NCBI RefSeq assembly: GCF_024679095.1
Contig: NC_066509.1
Span: forward strand, 11,175,430-11,239,429
Source: Eriocheir sinensis
Taxonomy: Eukaryota; Arthropoda; Malacostraca; Decapoda; Varunidae
Length of the DNA: 64,000 nucleotides
Direction: 5' to 3'
Both the position numbers and the translations under genes were made by a program. Each line of letters begins with the position of its first letter. The stretch's first letter is position 1. Below the pieces are notes generated by a model. The model saw nothing but the letters and a program-made list of their open reading frames with translations. It was not told the DNA's origin and did not search any database. Shown here piece after piece: positions 50,061 through 63,776 of this stretch.

Positions 50061-50264
50061 TCAAATAATCTCACAAACCCGAGGAAGTTTGAAAGTGCTC
50101 CATCAGGGGACGGGTGTGACCCAGTTAATAACGCCGCCAGCAGTAGTAAGGGCCGGGCCATCTAATAACGTGCAGCGACTAACGTGTGGCCCAGCAAGCC
50201 ATCGCCGGCCATTCATTAGGCCCACAAAGAGTGCCTCCGGTAGGGCCAATCAGCACCCGCCTCC
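50061..50264. other. Unique mixed-composition island
   Basis: Balanced, repeat-free sequence with several TAATAAC/CATTAGG words. No ORF or RNA recognised. Confidence 0.4.
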
Positions 50265-50800
50265 CTCCTTCCTTCCTTACTTCCTTTCTTCCTTCCTTTT
50301 TCGCTAGGGCCATTCAGCTGCTGCCTTCCATCCTTTCTTCTACACTAGACTCAATCAGCTGTCTCCTTCCTTCTTTATTTTCTTCTTCCTTCTTCACTCC
50401 CTCCTTCTCAACACCATCTTCGTTTATTCTTTCCTTCCTTCCTTTCTTCCTACCATCCTTCCTTCCTTCCTTCCTTTCTTCCTTCCTTCCTTCTTTTCTT
50501 CCTTCCTTCCTTCCTTCCTTCCTTCTTTTCTTCCTTCCTTCCTTTTTTCTTTCCTTCTGCTTCCATGGTACCATTTCCCATTCTTCCTCCCTCGTTTCTT
50601 CCTACCCTTTCCACCTACCTTTCCTTCCTTCTGCTACCAACGTCCTTCCATCTTCCTTACCCTTTCTCCCATTTTGCTTATAATACTTTTCCTCGTTTGT
50701 TTTTCCTTCCTACCTTCCAGCCTTTTCATCCCTTCTTTCCCTCTCTCTTGCTCTTCTTCCTTCCTTCTTTCTTTCCATCGTCCCGCCCTCCTTCCTGCGG
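50265..50800 (+). repeat. (TTCC)n-rich pyrimidine domain
   Basis: TTCC and TTTC units, densest at 50430-50560. At the left edge a GCCAATCAGC-like word recurs near 50248, 50309 and 50350, suggesting short tandem duplications. Confidence 0.9.
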
Positions 50801-51123
50801 TGAGTGGTCAGCCTGGATTCTCTCCCTCCTTGTCCTCGCCCTAGGGATGATTTGTCCTCGTGAGCTAATTGTGTAGTTTTGGATTTTTGAAAGTTATTGG
50901 CGGTCGTCTTTTGGTGGCGCGGAAAGTGATGGCCAATAAAGTGGTGGCGCTGCGTTCCTTTGTGGCTATTGGCTGTGTGGTTCATTATTAGTATTATTGT
51001 TGGTGCTGTCATTATTATTGGTGATGGTGGTGGCGGTGGTGGTGGTGGTGGTGGGTGTTCGTGATCGTTGTGGTATTTTTATGATCTACTACTACAATTA
51101 ATACTACATACTACTGATTCTGG

Positions 51124-51162
<39 letters not shown>

Positions 51163-52770
51163 CTTCCCACATCCACTGCTGTAATAGTAATAGCAATAGT
51201 GGTAGAGTAACTTACTTTTTGCCAGTGATATTGTTTAATGTTGTTAGAATATTCATTGTAATAACTCCTCACAATAAAACACAGACGACACGCTCTGTGT
51301 TTCCATCACAACTAACTAACAAAACTGCCAACCCTCTGAAGACTCCCCCCAGCCCCACTTCTTTACCTAATTATCTACAATCGCGCAATTCGGTGAGGCG
51401 AAGATCTTTAATTCAAGTTGGCCAGAAAGTTACGAGATTAAGGCAAACACTAAGTCCCTTTGAGGCTGTGCTTAATTGGGAAGACAATGAGATAAAGGCC
51501 GCCAGGACGGGGTTGCCGGGGACGGGGCGACAAGGCCTGGGTGGACTGGGGTTAGAGGGAGCATGGGCGGAACGGGACGGGGCGGGGCGGGCGGTTGGAT
51601 GAGGGTTGGACGTGGCAGGACAGGGCAGGATGGGGTTGGGCGGGGGTGTGAGGGGCAAGGAACAAAGATCATAACTACCCCCGGAGACAATAACTCTTGA
51701 AATATAAACTTTGCACATAAATCTTAATGGCAGACTCAGAGCGAATCCCCAGAGAAGTTATTCTATCAAAGGGGATCTTCGGCGGTGAGGGTGGTGGACG
51801 TGGTGGGTGGTTAGGGTAGGGGGGAGGTGATGAGAGTGGTTTTCCTTATTATTCGTGTCGGTGTTGCTTGAGCTGGTGTATGTATGTGTATGTTGTAGGT
51901 CGTGTGGAGATGTATGTGTGCGTGGAGAGGAAGAGAGTCGTTGGTACAGTGGCATCATCTAATTGTTATTGTGGTGGGGGTAAGTGGATGGGGGGCGACG
52001 CAGTGGTTGCAGTACGACGAGATAGATAGCATCGAAGTGGCGGTGGTCGGGACGCCAATCGTGATGGGAAAAGTAATAAAAAAAACTTCCCAGCGGTCAT
52101 GAACGTGGCGAGGGATGGCAGTGAAAAGTGGAGATGGCAATCGGTCGTGGATTCTTGGGGAAGCGATTCTCCTGCATCTTCATGAGTGGCTACCATTTAC
52201 ATCACCATTCTCATTGTTGTCATCACCATCACCGTCACCACCACTACTTGTTTCTTGGCAGCATTTCTTAACACCTCTTGAAACAGTCAGCCACATTCCA
52301 GTCCTTCTCCACCTCCCTCGATACTCCAACAAGTCACTTTCATTATACCATTGTTACTATCGCCACACCATCGCCCTCACCATCACTACCAGCACATGGC
52401 CTATCTTAGCAGTCTTTCTGAGCACCACCTCCAGCAACCGACCACACTGTAATACCTTTCCAGAACCATAACTAACCTTACGGAGACTCATCATTTCCTC
52501 TTATCATCACGACCAAAGTAATTACAACACATCAAATCATTACCACCACAACTCCCTCTCTCTTTCTTTCTCTCTCTCACCACCACCACCACCGCCGCCG
52601 CCACCACGACCACCCCTGTTACCGCAATGATCTAACTGGAACAAAACCACCTTTGGTCCTATAATGCGATAATGCGTGAGAACAGCTTTCGTGCGCGGGT
52701 CGTCGGGGTCAGGAAGAGTCGCAGGTCGTTCCCACAGGGTCTTGGGGTTCGTCTTCAGGTTGTGGCCTCC
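50801..52770. other. Unique stretch with small repeats
   Basis: Contains (GGT)n at 51022-51055 and (ACT)n at 51124-51163, a G/C-rich GGGGCGGGGCGGGC patch near 51580, and CACCA-rich sequence at 52200-52610. No exon is supported. Confidence 0.55.
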
Positions 52771-53650
<880 letters not shown>

Positions 53651-53659
53651 CTTCTTCCT

Positions 53660-53863
53660 TCCTTCCTTCCCTTTTTTTTCACTTCCTTCCGCTCCTTCTT
53701 CCCTCTCTTTTTCCACCCTTTCTTTCTTTCTTCCTGTCCTCTCGTTAGCTGCCTTTCTTTTGCTTTCTTCCTCCCTTCCTTCCATTCTTACTTCCTTCCG
53801 CTTCCTCTTCCCTCTTTTTTTTCTACCATTCCTTTCTTTCTTTCCTTCCTCTTTTTAGCTGCC
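53660..53863. repeat. 109-110-bp tandem duplication after the long CT tract
   Basis: ACTTCCTTCCGC occurs at 53681 and 53790 and TAGCTGCC at 53746 and 53856, with TTTCTTTCTTTC between them in both copies. Confidence 0.8.
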
Positions 53864-54108
53864 ATGATACTTCTCGTTATAACTTACTCCCCTCCCCCCC
53901 CCGTCCCCTCCCTCCTCACGCCCTCATTTTCTCCCTCCATTCCTTCTCTTTATTCTATTCCCTCCGCTCCCTTTCCCATTCCCTGTCCTTCACACGCCAA
54001 CCTTCTAAGTTTTTCTTCCTAACAATTTCTTTTCTTCTCTTTTTTTTCTTCTTTTTCTGCGTTGCTATTTTTCGCTTTCTCCTTTCATCACCGCTGTCGT
54101 TTTTCCGG

Positions 54109-54112
<4 letters not shown>

Positions 54113-54196
<84 letters not shown>
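54113..54196 (+). repeat. (CT)n microsatellite
   Basis: 84-bp tract. Confidence 0.98.
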
Positions 54197-54199
<3 letters not shown>

Positions 54200-54480
54200 T
54201 ATTCATTGGCGGGTTTTCCTTTCGTTTTCTTTTCGCCCCAGTTCTTTGATCGTTTTCTTCGCTCTCGCTCTTTCTCAAATATTTTCTTCCTCCTTTCGTC
54301 CACATTTTTCAGTCTTTTCATTTTCTTTGTAATTTCTCGTATATTTTCTGTTGGCTCTTGTGAAGATCGACTAGTATCAGTGAAGTATATTGGGTACGTT
54401 TTTTTATATTTTTTAGCAGTGATTTTTTTTTTTTAGCGTTCAATGGTGCGTGGAATTTTTTTTTTTTTTTTTATCCATTG

Positions 54481-54708
<228 letters not shown>

Positions 54709-54979
54709 AGTGGTAGAGTGGTTAAGTCTCATGTCGATGATCACAAGATGGAGAAACCTTCAAGTGTGTGCGTTTGTTTGTCTTCCTCTGTGTCTGTCAT
54801 CCTCCACTCCCTCTCTCCCTCCCTCTCCCTCTCCCTCTCCCTCTGTCTCCCCTCACCTCAAGTGTATGTATTCGCTGATATACTGACTACTGTTCACATT
54901 GTTTTTACGTTAAGACTTGCATGCATGGGTGACGAAGAGCTCTGTGTGGTTTTAAGTGTGTGTTCGAGTGTTTTTTTAA

Positions 54980-55021
<42 letters not shown>
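54980..55021 (+). repeat. Compound microsatellite (GT)n-(GA)n
   Basis: GT 54980-54994 then GA 54995-55021. Confidence 0.96.
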
Positions 55022-55024
<3 letters not shown>

Positions 55025-55238
55025 TTTGCGCGCGCATTTATACATATTTTTGTGGGTGTGGGAGGGAAAAATGAAGATATACTCGGCTCCCATCAATGGA
55101 TTAATGAAGGTGGTCACTGTTTTTTAGCGCGACTGGAAGCGAGCGTTCTGAAAAGAATTAATTGAATATGATCTTTATCGATTCGTGGGTTAGGTGAGAC
55201 GAAGCTGGAATGGCACGATGGACTCAGAGCCTGAAGGA

Positions 55239-55324
55239 TTGATAGATAGATAGATAGATAGAAGGACAGATATATAGATAGGTAGATAGATACAAAGACT
55301 GGTAAATTGATAGACAGTAACAAA

Positions 55325-55370
<46 letters not shown>
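55239..55370 (+). repeat. (GATA)n then (CA)n
   Basis: GATA units 55239-55262, decaying to 55320, then CA 55326-55370. Confidence 0.95.
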
Positions 55371-55376
<6 letters not shown>

Positions 55377-55664
55377 TGCAATCAAACACACAAATAAACA
55401 AACAAACTGACTGACTGACTGATCGTTATGCATAAAGATTGACTGGCATGGAAAACGGAGGAAACGAACACACAGAAAAATAAGAAAGCGTGCTAAAAAT
55501 GAGGACAGAAATAAAGATCTTGATGAGGGATCATTGAAAAGGTAAGAAAAACTGAGGTGATGATGGACTGACCGTGGGGTGGAGGATTAGCGACAAGTAA
55601 TTAATTAGATGTATTGCAGATGAGAGACTGAAAAATGAAGCGAAGGTGTAAATGAAGCGGGGGA

Positions 55665-55965
55665 GAAGACAAGAAATTAGATGCTGTTTGAAAGGAAAGC
55701 TAGTGAAACAAAGGAATGGAAAAATACTCGAAGGAAAAGGAAGGCTAAGAAGTAAAAAAAAAAAAAAAAAAAAACGGAAGAGAAGACAATAATATAGATA
55801 ATGTTTGAAAAAAAGCCAATGAGACAAAGGAAGAGAATGACATTAGAAAGAAAAGTAAAAAAAGTTAAATAAATCCGTAAAGAAGATAAGATGTTAGATA
55901 ATGTTAAAAGAAAAAAAAAACAGTGACAAAGAATGGAAAGGATAGTAGGATCATAATGTAAGTTA
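55665..55965. repeat. 100-117-bp tandem, 3 copies
   Basis: GAAGACAAGAAATTAGAT, or a variant, followed by AATGTTTGAAA and GTGAxACAAAGGAA recurs at 55665, 55782 and 55882. An A19 run separates copies 1 and 2. Confidence 0.8.
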
Positions 55966-56399
55966 AAAAGAAAAAATAGAAAATATATTCGTGTAAGATG
56001 CAGAGAATCCGGAAAATATACAACTATACATATTACTCCGCCGTGTAATGCAAAGTGGAACACGAAGCAAAATATTATTGGTCCTCGTGGTGTTTGGGCT
56101 TTTGATTTGCTTTATATAAATACCCACCACTGATAAATGCGTTTGTTTTATTAATACTGTAAACATAAATATATTTCCGGCTTAAATTTCAGTCGCAATA
56201 TTATTACTCCATTAATTATAAATACCGGAGGCTCAATATAGAGAAGGTTAAGCCACTGTGCTGCTGACCTTAATTTTAGTATTAAATTTACTAGTGAATT
56301 CGAAATAGACGTTTCTTTCAATAGCCAAGATAAATGACCAGATTTGGTAAACTCCATTATAGTCCATAAATTTACTTGACCCGCTTGTCAAATTTAGTG

Positions 56400-57025
56400 T
56401 GTAAGTTACGAGTCGAATCTGAATATTGGGGTGTGTTGGGGGGCCGTGTGTGCCTTCCTTGTTTTTTGTGTCCGTTGACCCCACACGGCCGCACTTAAAA
56501 ACAGATATATGAAGGTTTTTTTTTATTGTTTGTGTACTGAACTCGGTGTTTGCGATCCGTCTGTTGGCCTCACGTTTAGGCCACACTTAAAACAGAATGT
56601 AGTTTTTTTTCTTCCCATTTTCGTTTGTGCCTTGCTGTGTGTGTTGTCTGTCTGCCGAGTCTACAGTTTGGTAGTCGCTTTAAAATATTTGACTTTTTTC
56701 GATTATAAGGTATGTGAAACTTCCTCTGTATTTGTGTCTTCCTGCTGACTTCATTTTTTGGTGATCGCTTACAATATTTTGAAGTGTTATATAAGTTCCG
56801 TGCCTCGGTGTGTGTGTTGAGTCGACATTATATTTCCGTTCATATTTTTTAGGTTGTTTATGTACTTAGTTCGCTTTGTTTGTCTGTCGACTCTACATTC
56901 TTCCTGTCATTCCCCCCCCCAAAAATAATCCGAAGTTATGATTTTATTTACTCGTGTGCCTGGCCATGCTTCAATCTGTCCGCTGACTAGGCACCGGCCG
57001 TCACTTTAAAAACGATACACAGAGT
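56400..57025. repeat. Highly diverged tandem repeat, about 7 copies of 78-92 bp
   Basis: A GTGCCT...TGTTTGTCTGTC...GACTCTAC...CGCTTTAAAA-type unit recurs. The CTTTAAAA/CTTAAAA anchor is near 56494, 56586, 56678, 56768 and 57006, with two weaker anchors near 56848 and 56928. Spacing is 92, 92 and 90, then about 80 bp. Copies share only short blocks, so this is an old array. Confidence 0.65.
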
Positions 57026-57356
57026 CACTGAAGTTTTATTGTTTCTTAGATTTCGATCATCGCCGTAAAGAAGCAATACGGTGCATGGATTGTTAGTCTT
57101 CACGTCAACCATGAAAAAAAAGTGAATGAACCTATAATTTTCTTTTGGGGGGAATTTTAATGTTATTCTCGAAACCTTTGTCGGAGCTTCGCGTTTGCTC
57201 AAGCAGGAAGAAAATTTCTCAGAAACTTTTAATAAAATTTTCAGACTTCTTTCCTCGGTAAAAGATTTGGTGAAAGTTTTGGCATCAGGCGCTGCGTCGT
57301 GTCCGCTCGTCCGCACATTATGTCATTGTGCGAGGGACGGATCGGCCCCGTCGGTG
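57026..57356. other. Unique non-coding stretch
   Basis: Nothing recognisable. Confidence 0.5.
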
Positions 57357-57378
57357 ACACACACACACACACACACAC
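57357..57378 (+). repeat. (AC)n microsatellite
   Basis: 22-bp tract. Confidence 0.95.
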
Positions 57379-57704
57379 TGGTCCGGACGTGAATGTGTTC
57401 TGTTGCTCTTCCTTATGAACAAGTGAGTGTTAAAGGAAAGAGAGGGAGGGGAGATAAAAGAATGGGTAAATGAGGGAAGAAGGGAGAGAGGGAAGGGAAG
57501 GGAAAAAAAAGTGCAAGGGAGGAAAAAGAGAGAGAGAGAGAGAGATATGAAAGAAGAGAAAGGCAATACATTTAACACACATCTTTAAGGTTATACTCAC
57601 GCTAATACAACAATAATCCGTACGCAGATGCATACAGTATTCACAGCTAGACAAAAAAAAAACTCACTCATACTTAATACATGCAGGCACACGTTCATAC
57701 AAGC

Positions 57705-57728
57705 GCACACACACACACACACACACAC
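57705..57728 (+). repeat. (CA)n microsatellite
   Basis: 24-bp tract. Confidence 0.95.
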
Positions 57729-57894
57729 TCACCACGGACACGCTCGTTTCTCCCTTCCTTCAGATTCCAGGTTTAAATACAAGTCTCAGAGGGCACATAA
57801 CAATACCACCGCGTGAAAAGAAGAAAATTACTCCGCCCAGAAAAGAAAGGAAATAATTAGAAAGGGATACAGTGAAAAGAAATGCGGTAAAAGG

Positions 57895-57899
<5 letters not shown>

Positions 57900-57936
<37 letters not shown>
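57900..57936 (+). repeat. (GA)n microsatellite
   Basis: 37-bp tract. It lies in frame with, and artificially extends, the open frame through the 32-bp minisatellite. Confidence 0.97.
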
Positions 57937-57937
<1 letters not shown>

Positions 57938-58055
57938 GATTATTTTCTTTGGTCTGGCTCCTCGCTGGTCTCCAAGGCGCCACCATATGTTGAGAAGGTT
58001 GCTGCCACCCTCCCCATGTTGTCCTCTCTCCCTACGTTCTCTCCCTTCTCCATCC

Positions 58056-58990
58056 CTCTTTCCATTCATTCTTCATCTACTCCTTCCCTCTTTCCATTCA
58101 TTCTTCATCTACTCCTTCCCTCTTTCCTTCATTCTTCATCTAATCTTTCTCTCTTTCCAATCATTCTTCATCTACTCCTTCCCTCTTTCCTTCATTCTTC
58201 ATCTATTCCTTCCCTCTTTCCATTCATTCTTCATCTACTCCTTCCCTCTTTCCATTCCTTCTTCATCTACTCCTTCCCTCTTTCCATTCATTCTTCATCT
58301 ACTCCTTCCCTCTTTCCATTCATTCTTCATCTACTCCTTCCTTCTTTCCATTCATTCTTCATCTACTCCATCCCTCTTCCCATTCATTCTTCATCTACTT
58401 CTTCCCTCTTTCCATTCATTCTTCATCTACTTCTTCCCTCTTTCCATTCATTCTTCATCTTATTTTTCCCTCTTTCCATTCATTCTTCATCTACTTCTTC
58501 CCTCTTTCCATTCATTCTTCATCTACTCCTTCCCTCTTTCCATTCATTCTTCATCTACTTCTTCCCTCTTTCCATTCATTCTTCATCTACTCCTTCCCTC
58601 TTTCCATTCATTCTTCATCTACTCCTTCCCTCTTTCCATTCATTCTTCATCTTATTTTTCCCTCTTTCCATTCATTCTTCATCTACTCCTTTCCTCTTTC
58701 CTTCATTCTTCATCTACTCCTTCCCTCTTTCCATTCATTCTTCATCTACTCCTTCCCTCTTTCCATTCATTCTTCATCTACTCCTTTCCTCTTTCCATTC
58801 ATTCTTCATCTACTTCTTCCCTCTTTCCATTCATTCTTCATCTACTCCTTCCCTCTTTCCATTCATTCTTCATCTACTTCTTCCCTCTTTCCATTCATTC
58901 TTCATCTACTCCTTCCCTCTTTCCATTCATTCTTCATCTACTTCTTCCCTCTTTTCATTCATTCTTTATCTACTTCTTACCCCTTCCCAT
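58056..58990 (+). repeat. 32-bp minisatellite, about 29 copies
   Basis: About 29 head-to-tail units of 31-32 bp with core CATTCATTCTTCATCTACT followed by a CTTCCCTCTTTC run. Variants include CTACTTC for CTACTCC, one-base-shorter units, and two copies with TTATTTTTCCC (starting at 58461 and 58653). Those two variants are exactly 192 bp, or six units, apart, which hints at block duplication. About three further decayed copies run to 59090. No unit contains a stop in any plus-strand frame, and 32 is not a multiple of three, so plus-strand frames stay open and give spurious proteins of about 400 residues with a repeating Ser/Phe/Leu/Ile-rich 32-residue pattern. Confidence 0.95.
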
Positions 58991-59090
58991 TCCTTCCTCA
59001 TCTACTATTCTACTCCTTCCCTTTTTCCATTCCTTTGTCATCTACGCCCTCTCTCCTTACATTCCTTTTTCATCTACTGCTTACTGCTTC

Positions 59091-59679
<589 letters not shown>

Positions 59680-60098
59680 GTTCTCATATATAATACCCCT
59701 TGCTATTTCCTACCCTCAGTAAAAGACTTTGTACTCGTTCATGTTTAGAGACAAGTCCCTTTAACCATCGTATCATATCTTCCCCACCTTCCTTCCTTCC
59801 TTCCTTCCTTTTGTTTTGCTTTACTGTTACTCCTCCTCCTTCTCTTCCTCCTTCTCCACCTTCTCCTCTTACTCCTTACTCTCTATCTTTTCTTTTAGCC
59901 CGATCCTCCTCCGATTGCTCACCTATTGCCACCAGAAAACCTATTCAACTTATTCCCTTCCCTTGTAATCTCTTCAAACGACATTGGAACAGCTAAGAGT
60001 GGTGAAAAAAAGCTTATTCTTCGTTGCACTTCTTCGTCTTTGAAAGAATATGCATACTCTTTGGCTGCGTGTGTTTTCTTGTGTGTGGGAGGGGGAGG

Positions 60099-60100
<2 letters not shown>

Positions 60101-60134
<34 letters not shown>
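60101..60134 (+). repeat. (GA)n microsatellite
   Basis: 34-bp tract after a GGGAGGGGGAGGGG run. Confidence 0.97.
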
Positions 60135-60135
<1 letters not shown>

Positions 60136-60232
60136 GAGAAAGAGATAAAATACGAATACTGATATAATAGGGACTGAAACCATCCAGAAAATTGGAGATG
60201 CAGTAAAAGGCAGGGGAAGAGGGAAAGGATGA

Positions 60233-60299
60233 AGAGGAGGAGGAGGAGGAGGAGGAGGAGGAGGAGAAGGAGGAGGAACAGGAGGAGGAGGAGGAGGAG
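60233..60299 (+). repeat. (GGA)n trinucleotide repeat
   Basis: GGA units with AGAAGG and AACAGG interruptions. Confidence 0.95.
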
Positions 60300-60480
60300 C
60301 AGGAACAGTATGTTTTCCCACGGTTCGGCAACGAGGGGCTAAAATTAAAGGATACATTACTTTTTAAGAAAGAAACGTCAGATCTTACACCCTCCTGCGT
60401 GAGAGAGAGAGAATCTTGTAAGGGCTTCAGAATGGAATGGTAATCTTTCTTCTATGGCTTATTCATAATTGTTTGTTTCT

Positions 60481-60482
<2 letters not shown>

Positions 60483-60537
<55 letters not shown>
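60483..60537 (+). repeat. (GT)n microsatellite
   Basis: 55-bp tract. A short CA tract follows at 60568-60581 in opposite orientation. Confidence 0.97.
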
Positions 60538-60999
60538 GTCGGGACCGCGTTAATCACCCCTCTCCCCACACACACACACACAAACACGTATACACAACAC
60601 AACGCAAATGCACATTCAAACAAACAATTAACAAACGAACTGAGTTTTTATTTTTAATTGTAATTACCTGTGTCTGTCTTTTTTGTTGCACAGCTCTTTA
60701 CTGACGGGTGGAAAAAAGTTTTGTTTACAAGTTTTAGGAATTTTCCGGATTTAAACTTTCCAACGCTCAGTCCCCCTTTTTATTCTCTTGTTTTCACTTC
60801 ATCCACTTGTTTCCCCGATTGTTGTGTGTTGGGTTGAGGTGTAAAGTTTGTTTTTTCTTGTGTGATTGCAAGCAGTTGTCTGATTTGAAGCAGTGTCATT
60901 ACATGTAAAAGTGAAGGTGTGTTACTGTTGAGGTATGTAAGTCGATTGGTATTTGGTATTGTTCGGGCACAGTTCTTTAAGGTTGTGTTTCAAGGATCA

Positions 61000-61180
61000 A
61001 AGTATCACTGCTGTACCGAAGTAAAGCATCATAGGATTGTTTTTAGTCTCTTCTTTCTATCACTGCATGGAAAAAAAAAGAACACTACATTTTTTTTTCT
61101 TTCCTGTATCTTTGCACCAGAAAAAAATAACACTATGCTCATCGGATTGTTTTGTATTTTTTTATCACTGCATCAAGGTG
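61000..61180. repeat. 104-110-bp tandem duplication
   Basis: Two copies share GGATTGTTTT (about 61034 and 61144), TATCACTGCAT (61059 and 61163) and AAxAACACTA (about 61079 and 61127). Confidence 0.7.
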
Positions 61181-61296
61181 AGCGAGGGGACGCGGCAGGT
61201 AACCGGGCCTTGAAGCTTCACCGGTGAGACGAGTCATTCCCCTCACCTGCTCGTTACACCTTTCCTCGCAACTATTTTTTTTTCCTTTCACTTTTC

Positions 61297-61473
<177 letters not shown>

Positions 61474-61525
61474 TTAAATCCCATCGCCCAATACTATATC
61501 AGTAATACCGTATCCTAAGTCATTC

Positions 61526-61528
<3 letters not shown>

Positions 61529-61562
<34 letters not shown>
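61529..61562 (+). repeat. (GT)n microsatellite
   Basis: 34-bp tract. Confidence 0.96.
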
Positions 61563-61564
<2 letters not shown>

Positions 61565-63660
61565 GAGCAACGTGTTTTCCTTGTTCTCACCGACGCATTA
61601 GTTGGCGTGTGTGAAGAAATAATATCATTCGATTAGAGTGGAATTTGATTATTCCTTTTTACCTCCTAACTTTTTAAAAAATTACTCCTCTGCGGTTGCG
61701 ATGCATTGGAAGATATTTTTTCATCGGGGTTAAGCGTGTTATAATCTGCTCATTATGTAGAATTAGTATGAGGAAAAGCCAGTGTTTTACTAACTTTTCC
61801 TTTGCTCATTTAAAATTATTGCCGCTAGACGACACCAAGCACTTTTCGCTACCCAACTCTCCCTTGTCTTTGACTGAAACAAGGGGTGCTCATGCTAAAT
61901 ACGATTAAACAAGGTTTTCAGAAGAATACTTATCGCCCGTCATATTGACCAAGTTTTCATTTTAAAGATGTCAGCCGTCATTTATTCAGTCATTTTTTAT
62001 CAGATTTTATTGGAAAAGGGACAAAACATCCCCCAGGAAGCACCGGGCACGAGTGAGAACACTCGTGATCTGCCCTGAAGCACAGGCATTTTTTTCTATG
62101 GCCGCCGTAAGTCACTCATTGTCTGGTCGCATTGGTCATTGTCATTTGCAATCACTCGATTTTTTATCGATCTTTTTCTAGAATTGAGTAAGCTTATGAT
62201 ATTTATTTAAAGATATTCTTAAACCATGTTGATGACAATTTCAATCTGCTTTTAAGATATTTTGGTAATAGTCAGACAAAACAAAGACAGGCGGACAACG
62301 AAGAAAACCTTATCTCCCTCCTCAAGGCAGGCGATAACAAGTAAGGTCAGTTGAAATACGAAAAAAAATAAGCTTGACTAATTATCTTCTTTGGCAAGTC
62401 TCACCGTTGATATTCTTTTCTTGGTCACATCCATTTCTGATGAACCACTGACAGCGAACTCGCCCACTGAGCGAGCCACCTTATCCTCAGCACTAAAAGA
62501 AAAAGAGAAACGAGAGTGCTTGGAAGATCAGACAAAATTATGAAGAAAGGAATGTGGTCTTCTGTGCAGTAAAGTACAGTTGGGTGGATGGTTGAATAAT
62601 AGCAAATTAAATGGATGGTCAAAATGTGGATGAGAATGGAGAACAATCCTATGTAGATGACGTGACTGAGTGAGGAAAATAGGAAAGACATATATTAAGC
62701 GCACGGCATTGTATAGACGAGAGTGGAATGAGGACTAATGTGGAAGTGGTAACTATAGAAACAGGTGGGAGATAAAAAATACAATGGCCCCACAAAAAGA
62801 CAAAGGGATCAGGTTTCCCTTGATATCTTAGCACCGGAAGAAAAATATTGACGCAACCACAAAAAAAGGGAAACTCTCGGATGTTATCAAAGACTGGGAA
62901 AGATGAGCAGATCGAAGAGGAAGAGGGACAAGGAACAAATATATTTTTCCTGCTGGACGCCTAGTAAATGGTCAACGCTTTCACTCCTAACGAGAACACA
63001 CCCAACTGTCGGTCCTCATCAGTGCTGTTTATTGTTGCTGTCTGTTCCCCCGTGAGCCGCGGCACCCCAGGGACGGTGCCTTCTCCACCGCGGCCCCGCC
63101 AGGCCCCGCCGCCCTCACCCCTTGTTTCACTCGCCTGCAACCCAGAAAAGGACCAGTGTTTGGCCTACTTGGCGAACACTTTCTTTTATGATGTTTTTTT
63201 TATTATTATTTTTTTACTGACACGTCAGTAAGAAAGGTGAAACTTTACATTCGTCAGCAGTATTTCATAACGGTCACTATGTATTCTTAAATACTACTTT
63301 TTAATCAGTCTTAAATTATTAATACTCTTTCTGTATGCATCATTTAATGCTTTTGTCTTTTAGAAAATTAATTAATTAACTCACTCATTTAATTTAGAAT
63401 GACGGACTGCGTTGCATACATAGAGGCGCAGCCTAATTTCTGGACGTAGTGTATTGTTTGAATTTGTTAGGAAAAAAAGCAAATAAAACTTTTGAAACAT
63501 TTATAGCGATGGCAGCGCCGGGAGACCATCACTCGCGTGAGACTCGGAATAACGACATCATTATGTAATTAAAACTTAGACGGGTGCTGCAGAGAGTAAG
63601 TGCAAATTGTTCTCAGAAACGGCGTTAGTTTGACACATAAATAAAAGATAATGTGATTTA
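61563..63660. other. Unique non-coding stretch
   Basis: Longest microsatellite-free interval near the right end. No exon recognised. Contains a small perfect hairpin at 62048-62067 and a GC-rich patch at 63050-63125. Confidence 0.5.
62048..62067. other. 8-bp perfect inverted repeat with 4-nt loop
   Basis: CACGAGTG, loop AGAA, CACTCGTG. Outer GGGC (62045-62048) and GCCC (62072-62075) could extend pairing with a bulge. Function unknown. Confidence 0.6.
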
Positions 63661-63703
63661 AAAGTTCTGGTGCAGGCCAGACCCTTCTGGGCCAGGCGGT
63701 ATA

Positions 63704-63776
63704 CAGGTGGTGCAGCGAGCTTCAGGTGGAAAGGTGAGCGACACCTGGCCAGGCTGGCCTCCAGCTAATTACCTGG
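63704..63776. promoter_or_regulatory. Candidate E-box cluster (speculative)
   Basis: CAGGTG at 63704-63709 and 63723-63728 and its complement CACCTG at 63742-63747, all within 44 bp. CTAATTACCTGG follows. CAGGTG is the class of E-box bound by Snail/Twist/Daughterless-type factors. Clustering is visible; function is inference. Confidence 0.25.

Noticed and set aside
49555..50161. Minus-strand His/Thr/Ser/Pro frames of 169 and 151 codons
   Set aside because: Both read the same GGT/GAT/GCG low-complexity block in different frames and show no conserved domain.
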